Shown piece after piece: positions 10,675 to 23,885 of a stretch of DNA of 64,000 bases. Every line of letters starts with the position of its first letter. The first letter of the stretch is position 1. Made by a program: the position numbers and the translations under genes. Origin of the DNA: Cryptomeria japonica. Taxonomy: Eukaryota; Streptophyta; Pinopsida; Cupressales; Cupressaceae. The notes below the pieces were generated by a model, which saw only the letters and a list, made by a program, of their open reading frames with translations, did no database searches and had not been told where the DNA came from. The stretch spans positions 183,914,977 to 183,978,976 of the forward strand of contig NC_081411.1 in NCBI RefSeq assembly GCF_030272615.1, written 5' to 3'.

Positions 10675-12426
10675 TGTAATTTCCCTCACCTAGTCTGATA
10701 TGAAATTTCAATTTTTGACCCCTTTGGAATTTTGTCAAACACTTGTCTTACAAGTGCTTAGCTTGCTGTTCTCAATTCAATTTTTTATAAGGGACATAGA
10801 TCACTCAAAACTTAATGAAGATCATCCATTAATAACCTGAAAATGAAGTGTGATGACCAAATGTAGTGTATAGACATCAATATATCACAAGTGAAGCTCA
10901 TAACATGATATCTATGAACATACATTTTGTCAAATAGATGTCATTCAACCTCAGAAAACTTGATCATACACAATGCAACCACAAACCACTTCAAACTTCA
11001 ATGGTTATCAAATGATTCTTGTTTTCAACAATAGGAGGACCATTTAAACATAATATGAATGTTGTGGGATGACCGAACAACACTACTTCACAAATATATA
11101 ATCATATGATTATAAAAGTGTTCATGAATTAATGGAACATTGGATATACATAACTACAAACAGTTGGCAAACATCTTCTAATATTGACACAGAGTAAGGT
11201 ATTCTTTTAATTGTTTATTCATGAGACAAATTCTTAACTACATAAATTGATTAAAACTATGCATCCATTCTGAGACACACATTTTCAGATCTATCTAAAG
11301 ACATTGACTAATATAATTATTCTAACCTCTGAAAATGCAGTATAGAATGGGCAATAAGGAACTGAGTGATCTACAATGATATGGGAAGCCAAATCAGTAG
11401 TCTTCAAGCCTTCCTGATATTGAAATATGTCATAAGAGGGACCGCCTTGTCTGCTATAAGTGATGCCTCAGAGATGTTGTCACTACTGTTAGATGTCTCC
11501 CAAATTGACTTTAACATAATCGGATTTTTCCTCCAATTGTAGTGCCTAACTCTTATGATGGTTTTTGAGCAAGGTGGAGTGTCTACGCATGAAGTCAAGG
11601 GTCCATGGAGATGGTGGACCAGGTCAGGTTTCGCCCCTCCAAACAAATAATATCCACACTTTTACCACCAATAAATGCCTAAAAAAGAATCGCCTTTTCC
11701 CCACCTTCAATCTGCAATCATCAATGGGCAAGATCGATGTACAAATGGAGATATATGAATCAAAATGTGGGTCTGCTACTGTTCAAGACCCTGTAGTGAT
11801 GACACTATTCATGACCCTTGTTCATAGCAAGGTGAAAATTCTTCGATCAGCCTTTGATTTTAAGAATTAAGTAGCCTTATTGCCAACAAGATATCGTTGT
11901 CTTCCTAGCTCAAGGGTATGCCTCCACTAGCAATCTCCTTCAAATCTGAAAAACCCTAGTAATCTGAAGTACACAAAATCTGATGTATATTTCTCCTTAG
12001 GGTCAAATTGAGAAGTTGAAGTAGCAACCGCTCAAGAGATCTTTCACCCTCTCAGTTATGCGATCAATGGGAGTTTCCGTTCCCAAAGACCCTTAGTCTA
12101 CAGACACCAACATGGTTCTACAAAACCAATTCAATCAACAATTCACAATTCAAGTCTCCTTCCCACACTTACCCTCTTCTATTTATCTTTTTTCATAACC
12201 CATCATGAAATCTTCTAGAATAGGGTAGGTACACTTTATTTATTTTATTGAGTGACCAATTTAATTATTATTTTATTTTTATACTTTAGTCACTTTTTAA
12301 TTAAATTAATTAAATATAGTGACTTTTTAATAATTAATTTATTTTAATGATTTTATAAGAAATTAATTTAATTAATTTCTCTTTATTACTCCTATTAGCC
12401 AAAAGGCTAAATTTGGGGAAATTACA
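10675..12426 (-). repeat. 3' LTR (in element orientation) of the gag-only gypsy element
   Basis: 1752 bp; plus-strand ends are TGTAATTTCCCTC and GAAATTACA. It matches 14765-16505 throughout. Open frames inside it, such as 11565-11870, recur at the same place in the other LTR and have no family support. Confidence 0.92.
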
Positions 12427-13470
12427 AATCCACTGCTCCTAAAATTGCTTGACCCCAAGCAATCTCCACTACTCAACCAAACACTCTAAAAAATATCACC
12501 ACCTAGATCCCAAATGAAAAACTATATAATGTCCCTGCGATCACTACACATCTCCCGCATCAACAACTAAGTCCACATAATCAAATCATATGCTGCAATA
12601 AATTGAATCTCATAAGGATCAATGAAAACATGTAGTGGGTCCCTCTTGCCCTTAAACTCAACCGGAGAGAAGCCACAATTCTTCCTATGTACCCTCAAAA
12701 TATGCCTCTAAAGCAAATCAACAACGTGAGGCTCAAATGTGTAACTATGAAGACTCCTCACTATGTACACCTATGATTTATCTGCCATGAAACATGCATG
12801 AATCTCTGAAGCACAATCATCACTATTAGAATGATCCAAATCATAGAGTGGGTTTTCCATCATCCAGAAAGCATCAATATCAAACAAATGATTATCCAAC
12901 AACATAAGCCCTTTCTACTATTCATCTTTCTTGTTGTTACCTTTGAATAAAGAGATAGCATGTAGGATGCCATCATCAATTCCCCTAAAAAAAAGTCTCT
13001 ATTGTTTGATTTGAACTTCATCTCCAACTTAGGTACATTGAAGGTAAACTCTTCAGTGTCTTGGAGCCATTTCATTCCCAAAACTACATCTGTTGCTCCC
13101 ATGTTGACCATATAGAAATTGCATATAATTCATAGTCATTCATTAACAAGGGAAGATCACCTATCTCTTTGGTGCACATGAGAGTGTATCCATCAACAAC
13201 CCTTACTCTGAATCCTTTGAAGTCCTCCACCTGAAACCTGCATCGAGCTACAAATCCTTCATCAATGAAATTCTACGTAGCTCTAGTGTCAAGCAAAGCT
13301 ATACAATGTTGCCCATTAACTGATCCTCTGAATCCAAAGGTAATTTCTCCTTGTTAATTAGCAAAAATAGCTAGAGGAGATAGGTTTCCATCCGGCTCAA
13401 ACTCCATAGCAACATTCTCATCCTGCTAATCTGAATTTTTAGAATTGAGTTCATCATAGTGCACCCACAT
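12427..13470 (-). pseudogene. Gypsy protease remnant of the gag-only element
   Basis: Minus-strand translation from about 13350 to 12990 shows a retropepsin-like region: ALLDTRAT near 13305 (family D-T/S-G-A, the Gly replaced and an in-frame stop following), then DVVLGMKWLQ near 13085-13055, the usual ILGMDWL block. Upstream, a Cys-rich segment LFFLCKKPYTREHDYPL near 13540 looks like a degraded zinc knuckle. No reverse transcriptase follows before the LTR, so the pol region was lost in this element or its ancestor. Confidence 0.7.
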
Positions 13471-14652
13471 AGCTCGATTTTCCTTCCCTTTAGGTCTCAA
13501 GGGATAATCATGTTCTCTAGTATAAGGCTTCTTGCACAAAAAAAAAAGTTTCTTCTTAATCAGCTCCTCTCATGTCTCCTCATCTATAATTGTTGCTGGT
13601 TTCTTTTTATCAACATTTTGTTGTGGTCTTTCTTGACTAGTTATAGGAGTTTCCTTATGAAAACTCTTGCTTCTAGGTGTCGTGAACTCCATGCTTCATG
13701 CTTTTTTCATGGCTTCTTGAAGAGCAGGCGGATCAAATGCTTTCAACCAACCTCTGAGTGGCTCCGTGAGTGCTTCCATGAACAAGACCACCAACCTTCT
13801 TTTGCTAATGCTAGACACCATAACAGACAATCTCTGAAACTCACCAATGTAAGTCTCTAAGTTACCCACCTACCTCAATTGTACTAGATCTCTGAAGTAT
13901 ATGTCTGGATCCTTGTGATCAAACCTCTCTATCAATCTGTCTATGAACTCTACATAGGTAGTGATGTGTATATGTCTGAGTGTGGTCAATCCATGATACC
14001 ACCACTCATGAGAAACACCCTACAAGTGTAAGGTGACAAATCTAATAGCATTCTCTTCAGGCATAGGATGCAATGACAAATAGTTGTCAAGATTTTGTAC
14101 CCATGATCTTGTTGTAAATTTGTCTCTCCTATCATAGTAAGGCATGGTGATTTTCCCAAGAGAATACTGATAGTCATTTCGCGCCAGAGTGTGGAAGTCA
14201 TTCCTTCCTCCACTTCTTCTACCCCTTTGATTCATGAACTGATCAAAGGACCACATCCCTCTCAAGTCATGAGGTAAAGTAGTATACTCAAGATATGCTT
14301 GTCATGCCTCATCCACATAGGTAACAACAACTATCTGATGTTGTTCTTCATGAGGAGTAAAGGAAGGAAATAGAGGTCTAGAGGTTGATCCTCTAGTGCA
14401 AGCATCATGTAGGGTAATAGCACTGTCTCTTGATCTATCTCTTGTTCTATCCACTTCATTACGACAGCCACTTCTACTATCTTCACCTAAGTTATTTTTC
14501 CTATTTTCTTCGGCTTGCTGATTCATTCTATGAAGCATTTGTGACATCACATCAATCAATGTGTCAAACTTCCACTCCATTACTGCATCTTTGTCTTCTT
14601 TGGCTATCTTTTCTTTGTCTTTCTCTCTTAATGCTTCAGATAAGGTGTCCAC
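13471..14652 (-). pseudogene. Gypsy gag of the gag-only element
   Basis: Minus-strand segments 14652-14302 and 14265-14020 encode a charged N-terminal part (EKIAKEDKDAVMEWKFD, then RMNQQAEEN) followed by the retrotransposon gag core with SWVQNLDNYLSLHPMPEE and AIRFVTLHL. That Trp..Leu..Tyr-Leu pattern is typical of Ty3/gypsy gag. The frame shifts near 14285 and again after about 14020. Confidence 0.78.
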
Positions 14653-14751
14653 TTCTAGTACCTATGGAATATGAAATTGTTGTCTTCATTGTTCCCTATT
14701 GTATTACCTTATCTCCCTCTCAATCATCAATAACAAGATGTCAAGATGAAA

Positions 14752-14763
14752 GCTTTGATACCA
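14752..14763 (-). other. Primer-binding site of the gag-only gypsy element
   Basis: The minus strand reads TGGTATCAAAGC directly inside the 5' LTR. It is one base from the initiator tRNA-Met site TGGTATCAGAGC and fixes the element's orientation as minus. Confidence 0.85.
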
Positions 14764-14764
14764 C

Positions 14765-16505
14765 TATAATGTCCCTCACCTAGTCTGATATGAAATTTCA
14801 GTTTTTGACCCCTTTAGAATTTCGCCAAACACTTGTCTTATAAGTGCTTATCTTGTTGTTCTCAATTCAGTTTGTTATAAGGGACATAGATCATTCAAAA
14901 CCTAATGAAGATCATCCATTAATAACCTGAAAAATGAAGTGTGATGACCAAATGTAGAGTATAGACAACAATCTATCACAAGTGAAGCTCATCACATGAT
15001 ATCTATGAACTGACATTTTGTCAAATAGATGTCATTCAACCTCAAAAAACTTGATCATACAAAATTCAGCCACAAATCACTTCAAACTTCAATGGTTATC
15101 AAATGATTCTTGTTTTCAACAATAGGAGGGCTATTTAAACATAATATGAATTCTATGGGATGACCGAACAACACTACTTCATAAATATATGATCATATGA
15201 TGATAAAAGTGTTCATGAATTAATGGAACAACATATAGACATAACTACAAACATCTTCTAATATTGACACCAAGAAAGGTATTATTTTGATTGTTTATTC
15301 ATGAGACAAAGTCTTAACTACATAAACTGATTACAACTATGCATTGATTATGAGACACTTTTTCAGATCTATCTAAAGACATTGACTAATATAATTATTC
15401 TAACCTCTTAAAATGAAGTATAGAATGGGAAATAAGGAACCTGATTGTTTTGCAATGATATGGGGAGCCAAATCAGTAGTCTTCAAGCCTTCTTGATATC
15501 GAAATATGCCATAAGAGGGTCTGCCTTGTCTACTGTAAATGATGCCTTAGAGATGTTGCTGTCACTGATGTTAGATGTTTCCTAGATTGACTTTGACCTG
15601 ATTAGATTTTTTCTCCAATTGTAGTTCCTAACTCTTATGATAGTTTTTGAGCAAGGTGGAGTGTCTAAGCATGAAGTCAAGGGTCCATAGATATGGCGGA
15701 CCAGGTCAGGTTTTACCCCTCCAAACAAATAATATCTACACTTTTACCATCAATAAATGCCTAAAAAAGAATTGCCTTTTCCCCACCTTCAATCTGCAAT
15801 CATTAATGGGCAAGATCAATGAACAAATGGAGAGACATGAGTCAAAATTTGGGTCTGCTACTATTCACGACACTGTAGCGACAACACTATTCACGACCCC
15901 TATTCACAACAAGGTAAAAAGCCTTCGATCTGCCTCTGATTTACATAATTAAGTCGCCTTATTGCCAACATGATATGGTTGTCTTCCTAGCTCAATGGTA
16001 TGCCTCTACTAGCAATCTCCTTCAAATCAGAAAAACCCTGGTAATCTGAAGTACACACAATTTGATGTATATTTCTCCTTAGGCCCAAATTGAGAAGCTA
16101 AAGTACTTCTCGCTCTCTCAAGAAACCCCTCGAGAGATATTTCACCCTCTCAGTTATGCGATCAATGGGAGTTTCCATTCCCAAAGATCCTTAGTTTGCA
16201 GACACCAACTTGGTTCTACAAAACCAATTCAAGTCTCTTTCCCACACTTACCCTCTTCTATTTATCTTTTTTCATAACCCATCATGAAAGCTTCTAGAAG
16301 AGGGTAGGTACACTTTATTTATTTTATTGATTAATTTAATTATTATTTTATTTTTATACCTTAGTCACTTTTTAATTATTTATTAATTAAATATAAAGTC
16401 ACTTTTTAATAATTAATTTATTTTAATGACTTTATAAGAAATTAATTTAATTAATTTCTCCTTATTACTCCTATTAGCTAGAAGGCTAAAATTGGGGACA
16501 TTACA
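14765..16505 (-). repeat. 5' LTR (in element orientation) of the gag-only gypsy element
   Basis: 1741 bp, partner of 10675-12426. The first plus-strand bases are TATAATGTCCCTC, with the terminal TG mutated to TA; the right end is GACATTACA, followed by the TSD CTCTG. Confidence 0.92.
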
Positions 16506-16510
16506 CTCTG

Positions 16511-18110
16511 CCACCACAAATTACCTTATAGGCTTCTCCTTTTTCCTCTTCTCAATTCCACGAGTTGATACTACTGGCTTGGGCTTGGGTACAGGTACCA
16601 ACTTCTTCAATCCGGAGGGAGGTGTAGATATTTTAGGCTTTTCCTTGGGCTTCTTTAGAAGGGAGGATACTGGCTTGGGTTGTGACTTGATTACATCCTC
16701 TTCCCTCGATATGTTTTGACCTCTTGCCCTCTGCATGAATTCCCTCATCAATCCCATCTAGTATACATCATCTTAGACTTCCTTCCTGATTTTCCTATTT
16801 TTGGCTAGTTGAATGAATTTGGTATACAGTTCAAGGCTCTTCCCTGGATAGGTTCCAAACCTTAGCTCCTTTTTCTCCACCGGTTATCTTAATATATGTT
16901 GTTCATAGGCATCAATAATATTTGCATCAACCTCATACCCCATGGGCATGATCCATATAGTCCTTGGCTTAACTGCTTCTATTAGGAATTGATCTTTATA
17001 AACCATAAAGCAAATGGTGTGCTCATACTTCTCCACTATGGATTTGGGGATTCTCTCTCCACTATTCATAGTGGCTTGGAAATTTTTGAAATAATCCCTT
17101 AGGGTGGTTTTTCTCATAATATTGTCACCAATTCCCATCAACCCTTCCTTTATTTGCATGGCCACCAATTCATAATAAGCCCATTGGACTTTCCCAACAC
17201 TGGGAATCTCATTCTTAAAGTATAGGCAAAACAAATAATAAGGGAGCCAAACTTGAAGGTTTTCTGTTTATCTAGCTTAATTTTATTCAAGTTGCTTAAC
17301 AACTCTCTCAAAATAACTACACAAAGGTTATACCTTTTGTCTTCTTTAAGAATTTGATATCATGAAAAATTTGCAAAACCAGAGATCGAGTTTTGCCTAC
17401 TTGATTGATAAACGTTATAACCAAACACCATTAATGAAAATCTGACATAATGCTCAAGGATGCCACTGATAATCATTGCCATGTCAAATTTTGAACCAGT
17501 AGTGTCTATCACAATGCTATTCTGTACCTTCTTCAGTCTGGGTACTTCATCAGTTGCACTCAGGCATGTTACTACTTGGATCACATGCTTGGTGATCTTA
17601 TAGGGTGTGTCCAACCATATGAATTCATCATGGACCCTTCTTAGGACATACCAGATCCATTCCACTTCATCAAACGTCAGGAAATGGATGAACTGCATGG
17701 AACCCTTATCCTGAAGAATCTTATATCCTAGTTTCAAGTTTCCCAAGCTGTCTTCCAAATGATTGTTATATAGGGATAACATATTTGCACTACCAATCTC
17801 CTTAATATCACAATGAATGTATTCCCTAATGTCTTCATTGTGAAGAATACCGTATGGAACAAAAGAAAATTCTCCTTCTGAATCATCTTCAATAGACTTG
17901 AAAGGATGTTTCTTAAAAAATGGCCTTTCCCAATCCAAGATCTCAACAACTAGAGGGGTAGCAATTCTAGATGCATATGCCATTTTGAACTTATGGTTTG
18001 AAATAGATAGCTCATGAAATGGATAAATATCATTGATTCTGAACCAGATGCAAGAAATCACCTTCTGATCATCAAAAGCTCGTATTTCACTATCAAATCA
18101 CTTTTTCTTG
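16511..18110 (-). pseudogene. Element X unknown ORF, N-terminal half
   Basis: The longest open segment is 18061-17360 (233 codons), followed by 17234-16884 and 16757-16521 on the minus strand. The text starts near a MAYASRIATPLVVEILDW segment, continues with EVEWIWYVLRRVHDEF and LEHYVRFSLMVFGYN, and ends in a Pro/Lys-rich linker with KPVSSLLKKPKEKPK. The segments need only a few stop or frame corrections to connect, and together with 10674-9011 would make a protein of roughly 1000 residues. It is not reverse transcriptase, integrase or a transposase family that I recognise. It sits just after the zinc-knuckle gag, where a normal copia element would have protease and integrase. Confidence 0.6.
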
Positions 18111-19021
18111 TTGCTCTTCTCTATTCTCTCATTTGCATTATGAAGATTGAACCTTTAAAATGCCTTTTTAACCTCTGAAAACCTAATCCTATGGTGTAAT
18201 AAATGCTTCAACCAATTACCTTCATCTTTCATGAAATCGCCTACTAGAGAATAAAATTTTCATAAAATCTTCTGCATAACATCTACATGCATGACCTACA
18301 CCTTTTGCAACCTTCCAAAATCAGTTACAAATCTCTAAAGAGGGGGCTCTATGGATTTTCATGAAAAACTCCCCCTAAGGACAAAAAGGTGTAGTTACCA
18401 GATGAGGTTCCATCCTTGGATGCAGGTGTGGAGGCATTCTGCACATTAGGATCTTCTTTCTTAACCCACATCTTCTTACGTTGATCTTTGATTCCATCTA
18501 CTTTTGCTTTGCCTTTCTCATCTGATTTGTTCTTGTTTACTGGACCATTATTCCTACTTTTGCAATATTTTGCAATGTGGCCTCATTTTTTACATGCATG
18601 ACAAACACCATTTCTCTACATAGGTATGAAATTCATCTGATTTGGTCCCACACTACATTGGTTAGAGATATTTCCAAACTTCCCACAAGCATAGCATATC
18701 TTATTCTGAAAAGCGTTCATCGTTTTGTACATGTTTGATTTGTGACCAAAGTTGTTGCATTTGAAACATTGATGGGTAAAGGCCAAAACATTATTCATCA
18801 TATTATTCATCATCCCATTATCTGTCCTACTTTTGTATTGAATTACCATATGATTGAATCTATTGCAAGTAAAATATCCACCCTTGAATTTATAAGCATT
18901 AGGTTATCTTACCAGAGGTTTCTTTCTCTTTTGATGATTAGGTTTTGCATTGCTCTATCCTGAACTAGAGGATTCTCCTTTATGAAATCCAAGCCCTCTT
19001 GTATCTTTTCCATGTCTTTGA
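18111..19021 (-). pseudogene. Element X gag, C-terminal part with zinc knuckles
   Basis: Minus-strand translation shows three CCHC-like knuckles between about 18790 and 18540: CFKCNNFGHKSNMY (last Cys lost), CYACGKFGNISNQC (His lost) and CHACKK-stop-GHIAKYC. They are followed by a WVKKE segment. Reading back across the chromovirus insertion, the text LDEMLDSQ joins to RHGKDTRGLGFHKGESS in one frame. This arrangement is known from the gag end of plant Ty1/copia polyproteins and would bind element RNA. Confidence 0.7.
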
Positions 19022-19026
19022 CTATC

Positions 19027-20543
19027 TGGTGCAGGAGCACCTCATGACTATTTAATAAGAGAAATAAAAGCTAAAGGACACACATGAGAATGTGACCTTT
19101 CAATCTATGTAATAGGGTAGTCTTGTTTGTTTGATGTTTGATTTGTTTGTAATAAACGCTACCTTGTTACCCAATGACATGGATTTGGAAAATTGATAAG
19201 ACACCATGGGAATATGGGCCTAGGGGTATTTGGTTGAGTATTTTTCTAGGTGTTTATGTGTTGGAGATGTCTTAGAAAGGTTTAATGTCAAAAAGTTGCT
19301 CAAACTTGACAACTTTGTTGACAACTTTTAATGACAACTTCTGGTTGCAAAAAGCAACTTCTTTCCAACTGTCACCTCAGTTAAAAAAGTGGTTGATAAC
19401 CATTGAGGAAGGTATAAAATTTCATCTCCAATCATCATTGAATTAGGAGAGGAGGGGAGAACAATTTTGTAAACTTTGGCATAATTGAAATAATAGATTT
19501 CAGAGAATTCCCTGCAATTCAGTTATTCTACATGGTGTCCCGTACTGTATGATAGTTTTTGAATTAGTAAACCAGTGGGATGTGTTAGAGTGGCCAATCA
19601 CCTTTCAGATACATCAATTATGAGGTCCTAATTCACCAAGACAAGAAAGAAATCGACAAATTTGTGGAAGTGTTCTAGATTTGACAGTTTTGTCTAGGGT
19701 TTGCAAAGAAATGGCCTTACCTTGCTGATCCTTCATTTGTGGTTCATAGATTTGGAGGAGATGCAAGTATGGCCAATTTATTTTAGGATTTTAAAGGCCT
19801 TTTGCAGGTTAGGACCACTTTGAGGTGAGGTTTTGATGCATTAAGGTGGGCAACTCCATGTGGCCACCGACAAGTGTAAGCAAACAGGTCTCACATCAGG
19901 GGTTAAAGGTTTGATCATGACCTAAGGATTAGGAATTGGTGTACTTTCAATGGATTAAGAGTATTCCTTGAGCTTTTTTGGTGAGTTAAGGTATGTGTCT
20001 ACACACTCCTTTGAAAAATAGGCATAATTGGGCTATACCGGTCCCCTAACCACAGTAGGGTTTGGATTCTTGTGTTCCCTATCAGTAAGAACCTTTAGGA
20101 TATGTTTTGTAACTGCCAAAAGGGTATCCAAATCCAGGATTTTTTGTCTAGTCTTTTGGAGAAACAAAGAGTTAAGTGTCGAAAACTGGTCTGGCAGGGC
20201 TACTAGGTTTTGTAGACGTTGTTGCAGTAATTATCCAAACCGGTATAGGGAACTTGAACTCAATGATTGAGGGAGGTCTCTCTGACCTAGGGGACTTCAA
20301 ATAAAACCTTCATTAGCCATTTTTGCATTGGATAAGGGACCAAAACATTATTGACCATAAAGACTTCGTATTGGTAAATCAGAGAGACCTTGTACTGGTA
20401 GTCTTTTGTTTAGAGAAAGGGATGTGGGACTTGTCAAACTCATGTTCCTTAATTCCTGAAGTGTTGTGTGATTTCTAGGGTCCTTGGTGTGTTCTTGGAT
20501 TATGGGAACATATCCTATACTGGCACTAGGACTCTCTGCATCA
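19027..20543 (+). repeat. 5' LTR of the chromovirus
   Basis: Starts TGGTGCAGGAGCACC and ends CTCTGCATCA. It matches 29432-30950 over its full length, with differences of several percent by eye. Open frames such as 20028-20270 are not supported as genes. Confidence 0.95.
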
Positions 20544-20546
20544 GAT

Positions 20547-20559
20547 TGGTATCAGAGTG
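20547..20559 (+). other. Chromovirus primer-binding site
   Basis: TGGTATCAGAGTG begins three bases after the LTR. It matches the initiator tRNA-Met complement with one or two changes. The internal sequence breaks off at 20565 and resumes at 24800. Confidence 0.88.
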
Positions 20560-23434
20560 AAGGAGTGTGAGGCCCCACCCCAACTCAGTCTAACATTTCA
20601 GTGGTTTTTATGTTGAGACTATTATGGATGCTTTATTTTTATGAATTGTGGATTAAGAACTTATATGAGTCCATGATTTGGATAACATTGCTATATGTTG
20701 ATGCTTCATTTATATGCTTATGATATAGAACTCTACATGATTTTTGAATAGGATGAAATTGCAGTGATATATGTTGTTATTGGATTTGTAGGACTTTACT
20801 ATGATGATAGAAATAGGATGTATGTCTTATGCCTAGATCAAATTATGAGAATTAGGATAATTGCTTATGTGAAATTACTTGGATATAAGATGTATTAAAT
20901 TGTTCAAATGTAAATTGTATGCAAGTGTTTGATGTGTACTATTATTCTTGTGTTTTATATTATATGAGGTTATTTGAAGTTACTAATGTGTAATTGAGAT
21001 GCACAGGAAGTTATCCATGTGACCATGTAAATATTACGGAGAACCAAACCTAGACCTATGTATGTTTGTAAAACCAGGGTTTGTCTATTTGGAGAGACAA
21101 CACCCCATTTGTGTCATATTTTATTTGTAATAGTAAATGATGCATGTGTGTTAAATGTTATTTAATTGATTTATGTAAATCCAACAAGAGACACGATTTC
21201 ATGTATAATTTTGTAAAAGTATTTTCCTTGTGTCACTTGACACATGTGTGGATTTATGTTTGAGTTTTTAAATTTGTCTCTTGGAGGGAAATTGTTTAAT
21301 TATAGCTTTTTCAATTAATGTAATGTGATTCCATAAATGCCTTGGGTAAAGAATCTTTGGGATGGTCAACATAGGTTTAACCCGAAAATAAACTTCAGAG
21401 GGGTTAAAAAAGGGTTAAATGGACACCTAGGGGTAGTTTGATAGGGTTTCCTAAAGCCCATAAGGTATACCTAAGGATTAGGGGTAATTTTAGGCAAGTT
21501 TCTACTCCCATGTGACCTTTTAGACACCCTAAAAAGTGACTTTTCTAAGTTGTGCGAAAATTGAAATTAGAAGACTTGAACTAAGTTGTAAACCCTCCTT
21601 TTCGAATGAGAGTTCCCTTTCCCATTTTACCTTACCTTCTGTTTTAGTTTTTAGAAACTAGTGAGAACTCTCACAAAGGGCTTCTTAAGAAAGAATTAGA
21701 AAATTAGTGGGTAATCACCCACTCTCCATTTTTGGAGACACAAGAATTTTGAAAAGAAAAGGATAGATTTGGGATTTAGAATTTGGCTAAGGGTGGAAAG
21801 AAAAGACTTGTAGAATTGGGCTGCTCATCCTCAACAAAACTAGCTTACCTTTGGGCAGTTTAAGGTTGGTTCTACTTTTCTTGTAATGTTTTCTTATCGC
21901 ATGTTGTTTTGAAAGAAATGCTTGTGTTAAAGACTAGTTTTTCTTGCATGTATTTCTTGGAAATTTATTTGGTGATTTGTGCTTATGCAATGTATGTGTT
22001 TTGGGAGTAATCAAGACCTCCTACTCTTGGGAGAAAGGATGGTCTTGTGGGTGGTAGAAGTGACAGCCCTCGAGTGAGAGGCTCTCATTATGAGAGTGAT
22101 CACAAGGGATTTTTTGTGACCCTTATTGCATGACTTGTTTATGCATTGGGGGTCATAAGGAGGGAAATAAGGCATGAATGCCTTGGGGGGGCATAAGGAA
22201 TATGGGGTTGTTATACTTGGTGTATTTGGTTTGCCATGAGGTGGCTATATGTTTTACCATACTTGCAGTGTCCTCAGGGTACTTGGTCCACTACCACCCT
22301 TGAAAGGACATCACAATGAGCGGTGTAGTGTAGCCTAGTTTGGGGATTATGTTTGAGTTTGTGTATTTTCTGTCTTTTGTGTTTGCATGTGTGTTACCTA
22401 TCTAGGGCTTGGTTCTTCGAGCTCGGGGGTGGCTACCAGTTAGCCTAGGCTGGGAGGTGAGCTCTCCATGGTCATAGCTTTTGATTTAATGCAGGTTGTT
22501 GGAAGGAAGGAATAGGACATGTAGATATGGCTGGAGTTATTTCTTGCAGAAAAATATTGTAAATGTAATTAATGTTCTTTGAAAGTTCTCACTTAATTGA
22601 AAGGAGAGACCTATTTGTAAAGTGACAATATAGACTTGGGAATATGTTTAAAGTTATGTAACATTTATTCATGCAATACTGCAGAAAAGAAAGAAGAAAC
22701 TTTGGTTTAGTTTGCTAAATTTCTGAAAGATAACATTGTTGTGTTTTAAGATATTTTGATAAGAAAGCGATTTATTAATTCCTTCTACGCATTTAAAACA
22801 AATATTAGGAAAGAAATGAATTTGATTTGCATGCATGTAGGAGGCTGAAAATAAAAGCATTTAGATCAATCCATGAAAATGTAAAAGTCATTTTATTTTA
22901 TTCTGTGATTTTATTTTTTTTAAATTTGCAGAAAATAAGAGCAAAGATTTTATAGCCATCTCTAAGGTTTCTAGATTAATAAAATATAGCTATATTTAGT
23001 TGCTGTTAATATTATTAAAATTTGTCATTTAAATAGTTGCTATAGAATTATACAAGTCTGTCAATTTATTTATTGCAAAAAATGAAAATGATAATCTATT
23101 ATAGAATTATTTAAATAGAATTTAGATTTATTTAGCTGCTGGTAAATGTATTAAATTTAGTCATTTATATAGTTGAAGTTAGAATTTATTAAATACTGAC
23201 ATTGTTTATATGCAGAAAATAACAGCTACAGTAAACAGTTTAAATAAAATAATAAAATAACTTTAATTTTGCTGTAAGTGAATCAGAATTTAAATAATCC
23301 ATCTATTTTATCTTTGCATCTAGGAAATTGACGAGAAGAAATAAATCAAAAGGAAACAATATAATACTTCAGTATTATGTTCGAATACATACCTGAAATC
23401 AAAATACTATGGTCTATTCATTACATAATTTCTG

Positions 23435-23556
<122 letters not shown>

Positions 23557-23683
23557 TTATATACATATAAAAATGCATATATATATATATATAAACATAT
23601 ATATATATATATATATTTTATCTTTAAAAAAAAAAAGAAGAAAAAAAAATATAAATAAATAAATTTTTAAGGGGGGGGAGGGG

Positions 23684-23885
23684 CGAACACTTTGCAACGC
23701 ACAGTGATCGGCGGGGCTGAACACTATGCAATGCACAGTGGACGGCGGAGCCGCACACTCTGCATTGCACAGTGGTCAGCGGTGCTGCATACTGTGCACT
23801 GCACAGTGGACGGCAGTGCCGCACACTGTGCACTGCACAGTGGGCGATGGGGCCGAACACTGTGCAATGCACAATGGGTGGCCAT
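23684..23885. repeat. GC-rich 34-bp tandem array with an inverted repeat in each unit
   Basis: Five adjacent 34-bp units plus flanking partial units. Each starts GCACAGTG and carries a CGGCGGNGCY-like segment. The junctions of units read CACTGTGC-ACT-GCACAGTG in the best copy, an 8-bp perfect inverted repeat that recurs every 34 bp with mutations. The block is far more GC-rich than its surroundings. ORFs read on both strands here are by-products of the repeat. Confidence 0.9.

Larger units (their letters stand above)
10675..16505 (-). mobile_element. Non-autonomous Ty3/gypsy element with gag and protease only (TR-GAG/LARD type)
   Basis: Two direct LTRs of about 1.75 kb enclose 2.3 kb of internal sequence. 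TSDs are CTCTG at 10670-10674 and 16506-16510. The internal region, read on the minus strand, has a primer-binding site, gag and a protease remnant, and then runs straight into the 3' LTR without reverse transcriptase or integrase. Such elements are known as TR-GAG or LARD classes and depend on other elements for pol. It interrupts the unknown ORF of element X. The LTR pair differs by several percent by eye. Confidence 0.9.

Noticed and set aside
11565-15952. Related 101-codon plus-strand frames at 11565-11870 and 15647-15952
   Set aside because: They repeat because both lie in the two LTRs of one element and are antisense to it; no protein motif.
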